NCBI GenBank assembly: GCA_029762625.1 | Contig: JARVGI010000002.1 | Span: 64,772 to 128,771, forward strand | Source of the DNA: Methanomicrobiaceae archaeon | GTDB lineage: Archaea > Halobacteriota > Methanomicrobia > Methanomicrobiales > Methanomicrobiaceae | Direction: 5' to 3' | DNA length: 64,000 nt | Part shown: in pieces, positions 53,426 through 61,984 of the stretch | Position numbering within the stretch: position 1 is the first letter of the stretch | How the letters are laid out: the number at the start of each line of letters is the position of its first letter | Program-made: the position numbers and the translations under genes | Notes under the pieces: model-generated | What the model saw: only the letters and a program-made list of their open reading frames with translations | What the model was told of the DNA's origin: nothing | Databases searched by the model: none

Positions 53426-53970
53426 GGGTATCCTTCCGGGGAAATCGTGCCGGTGGGGGCACGGGGGGTTTCATAAAGATACTGTCGAGAGATCCAAAAA
53501 AGGTTCCATCCACTCTCCGGCGGACAGGTCCACCGGAATTCTTTCCGTGCGTGACGGCGCATCTCCCGCCAGATGGGCCTCCAGCGCATTCCACCACCCG
53601 AGGAGTCGTGTGGCATTGCGGTATGGTGAAGCCCGGTATGCAATTTCGCGGTACGGCTAACCCGCAGGTACCGGAAAAATATACTTTTCGGGAATAATGG
53701 AACCGCCGAATCGGCCACAATAAATGCACATTATTAATATTCCAATATCGGCAAAATTGATACTATTTGCGTTAAATATTCGCTAATTGTTCTTAAAATT
53801 GATTTTTATGAAATATATATGGTTTTCCTAGAGCACTTGCTGTAAATACCATTAAACGCCTCAAATCGATTAAAAACGTCATCTGAGAAATTATATCCCC
53901 CAAAATATTGTATCCTCCCTTTAAAAAAAAGGAATAGTAATTATACTACCGGCAGCGAATAATTCACGTA
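53426..53970. other. AT-rich intergenic region before the DASS transporter
   Basis: No supported gene. From about 53690 to 53945 the sequence becomes strikingly AT-rich (runs such as CCTTTAAAAAAAAGG at 53917-53931), unlike the surrounding GC-rich DNA. No ORB-like repeat seen. A TATA-like AATTATACT lies ~30 bp before the transporter ATG, consistent with a leaderless transcript. Confidence 0.55.
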
Positions 53971-55494
53971 ATGAAGAAAACTATAGGAAAATTTCTTGGT
54001 GTTCTCGTTTTCGTCCTCATCATCCTGTTTCCGAGCGATCCTTCCACCTTTCCTATAGAGGCAAAGTATGTCGCGGCCGCAACCTCCCTGATGGTCGTCT
54101 GGTGGGTGACCGAAGCGATCCCCATCCAGGCGACGGCGCTGATCCCCGTCGTGCTGTTCCCCCTTCTCGGGGTGCTTTCCGCCTCCGAGGTGACCGCCGC
54201 ATACGGCGACAAGATTATCTTTCTTTTTATGGGTGGTTTCATCATTGCCATGTCCATGCAGCGCTGGGGGCTGCATGAACGCATCGCCCTGTTCATTATC
54301 GATAGGATGGGCACCAGTCCGCGGCAGCTGATACTGGGGTTCATGGTGGCCACGGCGTTTCTTTCCATGTGGATCTCGAATACCGCCACCGCCATGATGA
54401 TGATCCCGATCGCCATCGCCATTATCGCCACCGTCCTCCCCAAGATGGAGATGAACCTTGAGGAGATGAGCGATGAGCAGCGTGATTTCTCCGAGTGCCT
54501 CGTCATCTCCATCGCCCATGCGGCGACCATCGGCGGGATCGCAACCATCATCGGGACTCCCCCGAACGGCATCTTCATCGCCCAGCTGGAGACGATCTTT
54601 CCCGGCGCTCCGACAATCGACTTTTTCACCTGGATGAAGTTCGGCGTGCCGCTGGCAATCGTATTCATTCCCTTTTCGTGGCTGTGGCTCACCTACGGGC
54701 CCTATCGCCACATGCCGAAAACGATCTCCCACGGCAAGGAGATCATCCGGGAGCGCATGGCGGAACTCGGTGCCATGAGCCGGGGAGAGAAATGGACGGC
54801 TCTCGTCTTCTCCCTCACCGCACTGGCGTGGATTTTCCGGACCTCGAAGGACATCGGGGCCTTCACCATCCCCGGGCTGAACACCATATTCCCGGCAATC
54901 GATGACTCGACCATCGCCATATTCGGGGCGATCCTTCTCTTCCTCCTCCCCGTGGACCGCGAGAAGGGCATCTATACCATGAACTGGGAATGGGCCAAGA
55001 AGATCCCCTGGGGGATCCTGATCCTGTTCGGCGGAGGGATCGCTCTCTCAAAGGCCTTCATCTCCAGCGGGCTTGCCGGCGTTATCGTCGAGTACCTGGC
55101 ATCCTTCCACGCCCTGCCGATTATCGCCCTGATCATTCTGGTGGGCATCATGGTCTCCCTGCTCACCGAGGTCACGTCGAATACGGCAATCGCCTCGGTG
55201 ATGATGCCCGTGATGGCCGTCACCTCGGTCTCGCTGGGGATGCATCCCTACATCCTCATGATCACCGCCGCGCTCGCCGCCTCGATGGCGTTCATGCTCC
55301 CGGTGGCAACCCCCCCCAATGCGGTTGCCTACGGGACGGGGTACATCTCCATGCGGGACATGATCCGCAGCGGCTGGGTGATCAACTTCATCGGCATCGG
55401 CCTCACTACCATATTCATGTTCACGGTCATTATGTGGGCGCTGGGTTTTACCGCCGAGGTACCGGTCTGGGCTGTACCCGCCGTCGCCCCGTAA
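53971..55494 (+). CDS. DASS/SLC13-family anion:sodium symporter
   Basis: 507 aa with about 11-12 membrane segments. The two SNT signatures are MWISNTATAMMMIPIAIA and EVTSNTAIASVMMPVMAV. MLPVATPPNAVAYGTGYISM and the loop GGIATIIGTPPNGIF match the family. Family members import di- and tricarboxylates, sulfate or similar anions with Na+; the substrate is not determined. No ribosome binding site, TATA ~30 bp upstream. Confidence 0.93.
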   Translation: MKKTIGKFLGVLVFVLIILFPSDPSTFPIEAKYVAAATSLMVVWWVTEAIPIQATALIPVVLFPLLGVLSASEVTAAYGDKIIFLFMGGFIIAMSMQRWGLHERIALFIIDRMGTSPRQLILGFMVATAFLSMWISNTATAMMMIPIAIAIIATVLPKMEMNLEEMSDEQRDFSECLVISIAHAATIGGIATIIGTPPNGIFIAQLETIFPGAPTIDFFTWMKFGVPLAIVFIPFSWLWLTYGPYRHMPKTISHGKEIIRERMAELGAMSRGEKWTALVFSLTALAWIFRTSKDIGAFTIPGLNTIFPAIDDSTIAIFGAILLFLLPVDREKGIYTMNWEWAKKIPWGILILFGGGIALSKAFISSGLAGVIVEYLASFHALPIIALIILVGIMVSLLTEVTSNTAIASVMMPVMAVTSVSLGMHPYILMITAALAASMAFMLPVATPPNAVAYGTGYISMRDMIRSGWVINFIGIGLTTIFMFTVIMWALGFTAEVPVWAVPAVAP

Positions 55495-55498
55495 CTCT

Positions 55499-55506
55499 TC
55501 TTTTTT
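55499..55506 (+). terminator. Oligo-T terminator after the DASS gene
   Basis: C-T6 tract beginning 5 bases after the stop codon. The rest of the ~290-bp gap to the next gene holds nothing recognised. Confidence 0.45.
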
Positions 55507-55787
55507 CCCTGCCGGACGCGAGAGAGATCATTCTTTATTCCTGTGCAGCTGATACAGGGTATGAAACCGGGTGCAATCCAGCCTGGCGATTTCTCGGAAG
55601 GGAGTGGTGTGGAAGGGCGCCGCCCGACAAAGAGGGATCCGCCCGTATCGCAGGGGGGGGATCCGGACGCCGGCGCCGAACACTCCGCCGCCCCGTCCCG
55701 CAAGAAAAAGGATTTCAGGGGATCGGGCCGCCTGCACTTTCGTGATGGCGGCGATGCCGATATCTTCGATTCGACAAAACCATAGCG

Positions 55788-56192
55788 TCAGGGTATGTGC
55801 ATGACGTCCCCGCCTGACCGGGGGACAATTTCTCGCTCCCCGCGGTACTGCTGGACGATGCCGATCACCCGTACGCGGTCACCCTCCCCGATGTCGACCT
55901 CAGCGGCGATGGGCGAGGGAAGAAACACCGTGGTGGTGTTGACGGTAAGGAGGAGGTGGCCTCCTGCCGCGGTGGCACGCACCCTCGTGACCACACCCTC
56001 AAGGATCACCAGATCCCCTTCCTGCGATGCAGGGGAAAAGGGGGATGAGAACACCTCTTTTCCTATGACTTCCAGCGTTATCGCCGATACAAGGACGATT
56101 GCAGCCACCCCGGCAAGCAGCAGCAGCGCCATGCGCTCCTCCCGTTCAAGCATGCACTTCTGTTTGTTTTCATCGCACTTTAGTCGATACAT
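55788..56192 (-). CDS. Membrane-anchored OB-fold protein
   Basis: 134 aa. One N-terminal membrane segment (MALLLLAGVAAIVLVSAITL) follows a charged head (LKCDENKQKCMLEREER). The rest resembles an OB-fold nucleic-acid-binding or stress (YdeI/tRNA_anti-like) domain: DLVILEGVVTRVRATAAGGH, EGDRVRVIGIVQQYRGEREI. ATG 56192 sits 5 bp from the operator palindrome; ATG 56153 is an alternative. Divergent from the small winged-helix gene. Confidence 0.7.
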   Translation of the reverse strand: MYRLKCDENKQKCMLEREERMALLLLAGVAAIVLVSAITLEVIGKEVFSSPFSPASQEGDLVILEGVVTRVRATAAGGHLLLTVNTTTVFLPSPIAAEVDIGEGDRVRVIGIVQQYRGEREIVPRSGGDVMHIP

Positions 56193-56197
56193 TCTTA

Positions 56198-56214
56198 TGT
56201 TAACAGCGTTAACA
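56198..56214. promoter_or_regulatory. Perfect palindrome between divergent OB-fold and winged-helix genes
   Basis: TGTTAAC-AGC-GTTAACA, perfectly symmetrical, in the 30-bp gap between the two starts and beside the TATA-like AATATAT (56212-56218). Expected operator for the winged-helix protein controlling both promoters. Confidence 0.65.
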
Positions 56215-56222
56215 ATATATGT

Positions 56223-56456
56223 ATGAGTGAGGTGAAGCTCCCGCCCTCCTCGAAGAGGATCATGAACATCCTCGAGGAAGACGGCCAAATGACTCACAAA
56301 GAACTGGTGAACAGAAGCCATCTCGCACCACGTACGGTGCGCTATGCCCTGAAGAAGCTCAAAGAGAACAAGCTTATCCAGGAGAAGTTCAACTTCAGGG
56401 ACGCACGGCAGATCATTTACCAGTTGAAGTCCGCACCAGCACAGGTGCACGCATAA
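56223..56456 (+). CDS. Small winged-helix transcriptional regulator
   Basis: 77 aa: a single MarR/HTH_20-like domain, KRIMNILEEDGQMTHKELVN, RSHLAPRTVRYALKKLKENK, LIQEKFNFRDARQIIYQL. Such short archaeal regulators bind palindromic operators as dimers. Its own start lies 8 bp from a perfect palindrome. Leaderless or nearly so. Confidence 0.88.
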   Translation: MSEVKLPPSSKRIMNILEEDGQMTHKELVNRSHLAPRTVRYALKKLKENKLIQEKFNFRDARQIIYQLKSAPAQVHA

Positions 56457-56463
56457 GCATCCA

Positions 56464-56745
56464 ATGAACAAGCACGACACAGCATCCGAATCTGGCGTGG
56501 TGCACCGTATCGTCGGTGGCTGCGCCTGCAGCGACCGTGAGGTCGCGCTCCGCATCGGCCTTGCATGCGACGCCGTCGGCGAGCATATGAAGAGGAAACT
56601 GCGGGGAGAGATGATCGATGTCTCGGAGGAGTACGGCCCGGTCGTCGACCTTGCCGCAGGAGCGGCACACGCAGGCGGCGATGTCGCTGCTGCGCTGGGC
56701 ACCCTGTTCCCCTGCGAGGTTCAGCCCCGCCGCCTCCTCGCGTAG
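56464..56745 (+). CDS. Hypothetical protein, 93 aa
   Basis: Codon use with frequent G/C in third positions resembles neighbouring genes, favouring a real gene. VGGCACSDREVALRIGLACD, then GEHMKRKLRGEMIDVSEEYG and a Gly/Ala-rich segment. No domain recognised. Begins 7 bp after the winged-helix gene and overlaps the 3' end of the convergent phospholipase D-like gene by 25 bp. Ribosome site is weak. Confidence 0.55.
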   Translation: MNKHDTASESGVVHRIVGGCACSDREVALRIGLACDAVGEHMKRKLRGEMIDVSEEYGPVVDLAAGAAHAGGDVAAALGTLFPCEVQPRRLLA

Positions 56746-58394
56746 AGCAGCACGAGTGCAAACAGCACCCCTGCTGCGATTGCCATCCTGATCTCCACGG
56801 GACCGATCCCTCCAGTACCGAACGGCGCAGACGATGCGCCTGCGTGCCAGTCGTCCTCGAAGACGGCGGTGTAGTAGGCGCCGATGTCGGGGTGCTCGAG
56901 GATCACTCCCGCTTCGCGGTTGAAGCACGGCGAGTTCTCGTTCCAGTTGATACTGCTGACGAGTACACGGGTGCCGTCAACGATAACACCTTTATTGTGA
57001 ATTTTCACCACGTTGTTCGCGTCGAGATCGGCACACCGTGCCTCTAAGGGGAGAATCTCTCTCTCGGCGATACCGTTGATGAACGCCGCCATCTCGTCAT
57101 TGTCATTGTCCCCTTCGATGTTGTAGTAGAAGGAGTCGAGCAGCACCCGGACCTGCACGCCGCGCCGTGCGGCGTCGATGGCGGCGTCGAGGAAGGGGTT
57201 GGGCGCGTTTGCGCTCCAGTTGCTGATGTAGGCCTGCTCGATATCGATGCTCGATTCCGCACCGGCGATGAGTTCGGGGACGAGATGGCTGGTATCGGGG
57301 GAGAGCACCGCCGTCACCCGGACGCCCGAGACGGTCACGGGTGCGAATTCAGGCTCGAAGGCTCCCCCTGGCCAGACGTCCACCGTGGAGACCGCCCCCC
57401 GGTACGGGGTAATGTCGCCGCCGGCGGCATCATGGGCAAACACCTCCCCGAAATAGGCTGCCACCCGCGCATCTTCGAGATAGGCCCCCCAGCCGCGATT
57501 GCCGCGCTCCCCGGCCGCGGGGAACCCGGTGGGCTTGAGATTTTCACTGGTGATGAAGACCCCTTTATCGTCCACGATGCAGTATTTTGCATGATCGAAC
57601 CGGTATTTCGCGTGCGCCGCATCGGTGGTCCCCATCTGCAGCACCGATGCGCCGCAGTCGGCGAGTGTCCGGGCGATGCCCTTCTCCTCATCGGAGATAC
57701 CTCCCACCGGCCCTCCCTCGAGCAGCACGGTTACCGCCACCCCCCGGCGCCGGGCGTCCTCCAGCATGCCGGCGATGCCGGGGTCGGTGAATTCGTAGAC
57801 ATTGAAGCGGATGGACGATTCCGCTCCTGATAGTGTTGCATCGAGCACATCCCGCGCGCAGTCGGGGGAGACGAATGCCACGACCGTGATATCATCGAAC
57901 GTCGCGGGGGCAAAGCGCGACTGTCCGAGGAGGAGGGGGCGGGGGTCCCAGACCCCGTCCTCCAGAAAATGCACCTGTCCCTCCCGGCAGCAGACGTCCC
58001 CCGGCCATGCGATCTGCTGGATCACGCGTTCATTCCGTGCGAGAACCAGTTCATCCGCCGTATTTGCCATGCGGAAATCGCCGCTGCGGATGACATCGGG
58101 GACGGCTGCGGAGGTGTCGAACAGCTCGTAATCCGGAGAGACCCCGTGGACGCAGCGGTATGCCTCCCCGTCGCGGGCGATCACCAGTGAGGCGTCGATC
58201 GATGCCCCGGTCGGGAAGCGGATACTCCCCTCTCCGTCCCGGATGGTGACGCCGGTGAGCGACCCCGTCCCCTCGAGGATGAAATACTCATCCGCCTCCC
58301 CTTTCAGGTAGGTGTCCGGGCAGAACTCGGTGATCTGCAGGGCCGAGGCGGCGGGCAGCAGGAGTGCGACCATAAGCAGGCAGGCATAGCGCAT
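56721..58394 (-). CDS. Secreted phospholipase D-like protein with membrane anchor
   Basis: 557 aa. Signal peptide (LLMVALLLPAASA), an N-terminal lamin-tail-like domain (LQITEFCPDTYLKGEADEYF), then two PLD repeats. HKD1 is His268-Lys270-Asp275 (FDHAKYCIVDD) and HKD2 is His466-Lys468-Asp473 (KIHNKGVIVDG). A C-terminal helix (IAAGVLFALVLLYA) with RRRRG anchors it outside the cell. Likely a phosphodiesterase (nuclease or phospholipase) at the surface; substrate unknown. Confidence 0.9.
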   Translation of the reverse strand: MRYACLLMVALLLPAASALQITEFCPDTYLKGEADEYFILEGTGSLTGVTIRDGEGSIRFPTGASIDASLVIARDGEAYRCVHGVSPDYELFDTSAAVPDVIRSGDFRMANTADELVLARNERVIQQIAWPGDVCCREGQVHFLEDGVWDPRPLLLGQSRFAPATFDDITVVAFVSPDCARDVLDATLSGAESSIRFNVYEFTDPGIAGMLEDARRRGVAVTVLLEGGPVGGISDEEKGIARTLADCGASVLQMGTTDAAHAKYRFDHAKYCIVDDKGVFITSENLKPTGFPAAGERGNRGWGAYLEDARVAAYFGEVFAHDAAGGDITPYRGAVSTVDVWPGGAFEPEFAPVTVSGVRVTAVLSPDTSHLVPELIAGAESSIDIEQAYISNWSANAPNPFLDAAIDAARRGVQVRVLLDSFYYNIEGDNDNDEMAAFINGIAEREILPLEARCADLDANNVVKIHNKGVIVDGTRVLVSSINWNENSPCFNREAGVILEHPDIGAYYTAVFEDDWHAGASSAPFGTGGIGPVEIRMAIAAGVLFALVLLYARRRRG

Positions 58395-58441
58395 GGCGAT
58401 CAGAGTTATGGGAACGCCCGTTCTATAATGTGACGAAATGC

Positions 58442-59038
58442 ATGTCTGATCCCGCGCCCCGTGTGGTCAAAATCGGGGGAAGCCTGACCGACCGCTTTCC
58501 CCGGCTCATCCCCGCCATTGCAGAAACCGCACGCCCCCTGCTCATCGTCCCGGGAGGCGGCATCTTTGCCGACGTCGTGCGTGCAGCGGGGCTCAACGAA
58601 GAATGCTCGCACTGGATGGCCATTGCGGCGATGGACCAGGTCGGTTGGTGGATCGCTTCATTCGGCGTGGAACCCACCGACCGCATCGGTATGCCTGAAC
58701 AACCTTCAGTCCTGCTTCCCTATACCGAACTGCGGCGCTGGGACCCTCTGCCCCACTCGTGGGAGATCACCTCCGACGTCATTGCCGCCTGGGTCGCTTC
58801 CCGGCTCGGGCTCGATCTCCTCCTGCTCAAGTCGGTCGACGGATTGTATTCCGGCGGCAGGCTGGCAGAGGTGGTGACGTCGCCGATCACCTGCCCCGAG
58901 GTGGACCCGCTCTTTCTTCCCTTCGTGTTCGCACACAAAATCCGGGTGCAGGTGGTCAACGGCAGGCACGACGACCGGGTCGCCGCGGCCCTGCGCGGAA
59001 GCCCGGTCAGGGGGACGGTTATTCATCCAAGATTTTAA
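58442..59038 (+). CDS. mfnE: MfnE-like amino acid kinase family protein (methanofuran biosynthesis)
   Basis: 198 aa kinase of the amino acid kinase fold. VVKIGGSLTDRFPRLIPAIA, LLIVPGGGIFADVVRAAG, HWMAIAAMDQVGWWIAS, WEITSDVIAAWVASRLGLDL and LLLKSVDGLYSGGR are the nucleotide and substrate loops. MfnE phosphorylates the aminomethyl-furan phosphate of methanofuran synthesis; the match is by family pattern and by the neighbouring zinc-ribbon and aEF-1beta genes. ATG 58442 preferred to GTG 58430. Confidence 0.82.
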   Translation: MSDPAPRVVKIGGSLTDRFPRLIPAIAETARPLLIVPGGGIFADVVRAAGLNEECSHWMAIAAMDQVGWWIASFGVEPTDRIGMPEQPSVLLPYTELRRWDPLPHSWEITSDVIAAWVASRLGLDLLLLKSVDGLYSGGRLAEVVTSPITCPEVDPLFLPFVFAHKIRVQVVNGRHDDRVAAALRGSPVRGTVIHPRF

Positions 59039-59082
59039 TATCCGTGAGACAGAATCTGTAAGAGAATTCAGGAGTTTTTATC

Positions 59083-59244
59083 ATGGCATTTGAGAAATGT
59101 TCTTCCTGCAACGCTCCTCTCTCCGAAGAGGGATGGACAAAATTCGTGTGTCCCGGCTGCGGAACCGTGATCTGCCGCTGTCAGCGCTGCAGACACCAGA
59201 GTATCCCGTACGAATGCGGGAAATGCGGATTCAGGGGGCCGTAA
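59083..59244 (+). CDS. HVO_2753-type small zinc-finger protein
   Basis: 53 aa with four CxxC pairs: CSSCNAPL, FVCPGCGTVICRCQRC and ECGKCGFRGP, i.e. two zinc ribbons. The family is widespread in euryarchaea and sits next to aEF-1beta. GGAG lies nine bases before ATG, and the stop is 2 bp before the aEF-1beta ATG. Role unknown; probably RNA or ribosome related. Confidence 0.92.
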   Translation: MAFEKCSSCNAPLSEEGWTKFVCPGCGTVICRCQRCRHQSIPYECGKCGFRGP

Positions 59245-59246
59245 CC

Positions 59247-59504
59247 ATGGGAAATGTGGAAATGATCATCAAAATCATGCCCGAATCGCCGGACATTGAT
59301 CTCGCTGCGATGACAGCAATCATCCGGGAACAGGTACCGCAGACGCGTGATGTCAAGGAAGAACCGATCGGTTTCGGCCTCAGTGCCCTTAAAGTGCTGG
59401 TCGTCGTCCCTGACGAGGCGGGCAGGCCCGATGAGGTTGAAGCCACACTCAAGGCCATTGAGGGCGTCGAAAGCGTCGAGGTCATTCACACCTCGCTGTC
59501 CTGA
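59247..59504 (+). CDS. ef1b: Translation elongation factor aEF-1beta
   Basis: 85 aa guanine nucleotide exchange factor for EF-1alpha. GNVEMIIKIMPESPDIDLAA, EEPIGFGLSALKVLVVVPDE and VEATLKAIEGVESVEVIHTS span the entire compact archaeal form. ATG 59247 follows the zinc-finger stop after 2 bp with G5 upstream. Confidence 0.95.
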   Translation: MGNVEMIIKIMPESPDIDLAAMTAIIREQVPQTRDVKEEPIGFGLSALKVLVVVPDEAGRPDEVEATLKAIEGVESVEVIHTSLS

Positions 59505-59517
59505 AGGCGCAATCGCT

Positions 59518-59541
59518 CCCTTTTCTGGAAAACATTTTTTT
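59518..59541 (+). terminator. Oligo-T terminator between aEF-1beta and mdh
   Basis: T4 and T7 runs (59518-59524 area and 59535-59541) in the short convergent gap. Confidence 0.5.
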
Positions 59542-59596
59542 CCGGCTATTCGAAGACCGGAAACCCCGGTGAATGCCCGCGGTTCGGGTTCGCTGG

Positions 59597-60550
59597 CTAC
59601 TCCGCCCGTTCGATACGGGCGAACACGTCGTCGCTGATGGCCCGTATCGTTTCCACCGAGTGCCTGAACGCCGCAATTTCGTCTTCGTGGATGCGGATAG
59701 GTACCGGAAATGCGCCCTTCTGATTGATGCGCGCCGGCACGCCGATACAGACATTGCCGATATCATGCACTTCCGTCCGAACATAGCTCGAAACGGTGAG
59801 GATGCGTTTTTCGTTGCCGAGAATTGTCCGCACAAGCGTTCCAATCGCCTCGCCCGGCCCATAAATCGTGGCGCCGATCTTGCGAATGATGTTTTCGCCT
59901 GCGGTGCGCACATTCTTCACCATCTCCTCGGCAGGAAGGTCCGCAAACGTCGGGAGGTTGTTCACGGTGATGCCGCCGATAGTGGTCGCCGACCAGAGGG
60001 GCACCATGGTTTCGCCATGCTCGCCGATGATACGCGTGTGCACCTCGCTCACATGGACATCAAAATAGCTGGCAATAAGTGCTTTCAGGCGCATCGAATC
60101 CAGATGCGTCCCCAGCCCGAACACCTGACGCGCTTCGAGCCCCGAATACCTGAGCGCCACGGCGGTCATCACGTCCACGGGGTTGGTGATCATCAGGAGA
60201 ATGGCATCGGGAGCGATTGTTCCTATGTCCCGGGCGATTTCGGAGACGAGATGGCCGTTTTTATAGGCGAGATCGTTTCTGCTCTGGCCCGACTGACGCG
60301 GTGTCCCTGCGCTCACGATCACGATGTCCGATCCCCGCAGATCTTCTCTGTCCGTAGTCCATGAGAGATCGAGGTTTCTTCCTTTTGCGGCGAACGAATC
60401 ATAAAAATCGCGGGTCAGTCCCTCGAGGATATCCTCCCTGCCCTGCCTGCCGATCAGCAGCAGCTCAGTCACGTGAGGAATTCCCGAGACGGTATGGGCT
60501 GCAAACCTACCTACGTTGCCTGTCGCTCCGATAATGGTTACTTTTGCCAT
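59597..60550 (-). CDS. mdh: Malate dehydrogenase
   Basis: 317 aa LDH/MDH superfamily enzyme. VTIIGATGNVGRFAAHTVSG, IVIVSAGTPRQSGQSRNDLA with the Arg that selects oxaloacetate, ITNPVDVMTAVALRYSG, and the catalytic pair in IGEHGETMVPLWSA. IGRQGRED in the cofactor pocket lacks the usual acidic residue, in line with NADP-using archaeal forms. Part of the reductive partial TCA pathway in methanogens. ATG 60550; upstream ORF extension rejected. Confidence 0.94.
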   Translation of the reverse strand: MAKVTIIGATGNVGRFAAHTVSGIPHVTELLLIGRQGREDILEGLTRDFYDSFAAKGRNLDLSWTTDREDLRGSDIVIVSAGTPRQSGQSRNDLAYKNGHLVSEIARDIGTIAPDAILLMITNPVDVMTAVALRYSGLEARQVFGLGTHLDSMRLKALIASYFDVHVSEVHTRIIGEHGETMVPLWSATTIGGITVNNLPTFADLPAEEMVKNVRTAGENIIRKIGATIYGPGEAIGTLVRTILGNEKRILTVSSYVRTEVHDIGNVCIGVPARINQKGAFPVPIRIHEDEIAAFRHSVETIRAISDDVFARIERAE

Positions 60551-60887
60551 ACAAGAGTCCTGTGGGGACACATCCTCGGTTGACACCACGTGCCCGCGTT
60601 CAACCGGAAATCCGTTCTCCACCCCGCGCCCCCATGGGCGCCGAACGTCCACGGTAAGTCTGCTCCCTTCCGGGCCTGAACCGGTCCCCGCGGCAACAGG
60701 TCGCAGCTCCCTCCGGAGCTTTGATCCCTGTCCGTCGACCTCATGGGACGAGGCTTCTTCGGCGGGATATACCGGCATCCGGCAGGTCGCCGGAGCCTTC
60801 CTCGGATTTCGCCCCCTGCATACCGGCGGTTTCAGGTGACAGGTGACGTCGAACCACCCGGGCTAGTCCCCGGTACATATTCGTCGC
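60551..60887. other. Intergenic region without a supported gene
   Basis: About 340 bp of GC-rich sequence; the open frames are extensions or antisense. A tandem AGGTGAC pair lies near 60835-60848. Probable mdh promoter at its left edge. Confidence 0.45.
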
Positions 60888-61919
60888 CTAAGGGATAAAA
60901 ACCTCCCCGCCGATGCGTTGTTTCCAGTCATCAAGGATTGATTTCACCCGTGCCCGCTGACTCTTTTCAAAGAGATCGAGAGCCGTGAGATCGACATCGG
61001 GGGGCAGCACGGCGGGGAGCTGCCGGAAATCACCCTGGTAGACCTCGATATGCTGGCTCCCTCCTGTGCTTTCTGCGATCTTTCGCGGTTCCGTGACCAC
61101 GGGATGCGCTTTCATCTCCTCGTAATCGTAGAGGATGTCGATTCCGTCGATATCGATATGTTCCCTGTTCACCCGGACGTTGTAGGCGGTCCAGTAGGCG
61201 GCGGCATACCAGGCATCGTTGAAGATGATGTGCGGGACGTCGAGAAAAGCCGCTATTATGCCGAGTTTTCCCGCACCGCTCAGCGCGTCGACGAACGTCG
61301 TTGGCTGGAAATGCCTGACCTTGACGCCGACGGAGATGACTTTGGGATCGTAGCCCCGGGGGAATTCAATGTGCATGACCGACTGTTGCTTGTAGATGAC
61401 AACCGGCTCTTCCTGCGTGAAATAGACGTTCGCCCTGACATCACATCCCGCGAGGAGCTCGTTTTCATCGGGGAGACCGTCGAGATCGACGTCAGAAAGG
61501 CCGGGAACGACGTTCCGGTCCTTCACCACCCCTCTGATTTCGGGGACCTCCTCGACGAGCCGCCGGGCGACCGGTGCCGTTACCGCCTTTGAGAGCAGTA
61601 CCAACGATTTTTCGGGCAGGTAGGGCGGATTTGACATGGCAAAGCCGGGATGGACGAGGGGGACCCCCACCGATTTCAGGGGGGCGTGTTCCTCGATAGC
61701 CCCCTCCTCCCTCATGATGATGTACACGTGGGCGATCACGGCATCGATGAACCGTTTGCCGCACGAGCAGACGGGCGGCACGGACGTATGGGTGAGGGGG
61801 GCGTTCTTGTTGATGGTTCTGGCCTCGCAGTGATTGCAGGGTGCAAAAACATCGTTGAGGCTGTCGATGAGTTCGTGGGCATATTGCACGCAGTCCTCTC
61901 CGCACACGGGGCATTTCAT
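60888..61919 (-). CDS. Zinc-ribbon plus Rossmann-like protein, unknown function
   Basis: 343 aa. N-terminal zinc sites CPVCGEDC, FAPCNHCEA and VCSCGKRF. A central region follows (MSNPPYLPEKSLVLLSKAVT, then LSDVDLDGLPDENELLAGCD). The C-terminal half resembles a class I methyltransferase-like fold: FVDALSGAGKLGIIAAFLDV, IIFNDAWYAAAYWTAYNVRV, YQGDFRQLP. Conserved-looking and complete, but no family recognised. TATA ~27 bp upstream of ATG, suggesting a leaderless transcript. May act on RNA or a small molecule. Confidence 0.7.
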   Translation of the reverse strand: MKCPVCGEDCVQYAHELIDSLNDVFAPCNHCEARTINKNAPLTHTSVPPVCSCGKRFIDAVIAHVYIIMREEGAIEEHAPLKSVGVPLVHPGFAMSNPPYLPEKSLVLLSKAVTAPVARRLVEEVPEIRGVVKDRNVVPGLSDVDLDGLPDENELLAGCDVRANVYFTQEEPVVIYKQQSVMHIEFPRGYDPKVISVGVKVRHFQPTTFVDALSGAGKLGIIAAFLDVPHIIFNDAWYAAAYWTAYNVRVNREHIDIDGIDILYDYEEMKAHPVVTEPRKIAESTGGSQHIEVYQGDFRQLPAVLPPDVDLTALDLFEKSQRARVKSILDDWKQRIGGEVFIP

Positions 61920-61941
61920 GAGTGAGCATGGGGGGAGGTGG

Positions 61942-61949
61942 TATAAAGG
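61942..61949 (-). promoter_or_regulatory. TATA box of the zinc-ribbon/Rossmann gene
   Basis: CCTTTATA on the minus strand, 23-30 bp upstream of ATG 61919. Confidence 0.5.
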
Positions 61950-61984
61950 ATTTTATTAAGCGGCCGCACGGTGCCGCACCGGCA

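Noticed and set aside
53690-53945. AT-rich island as a replication origin
   Set aside because: No ORB-like repeats and no initiator gene nearby.
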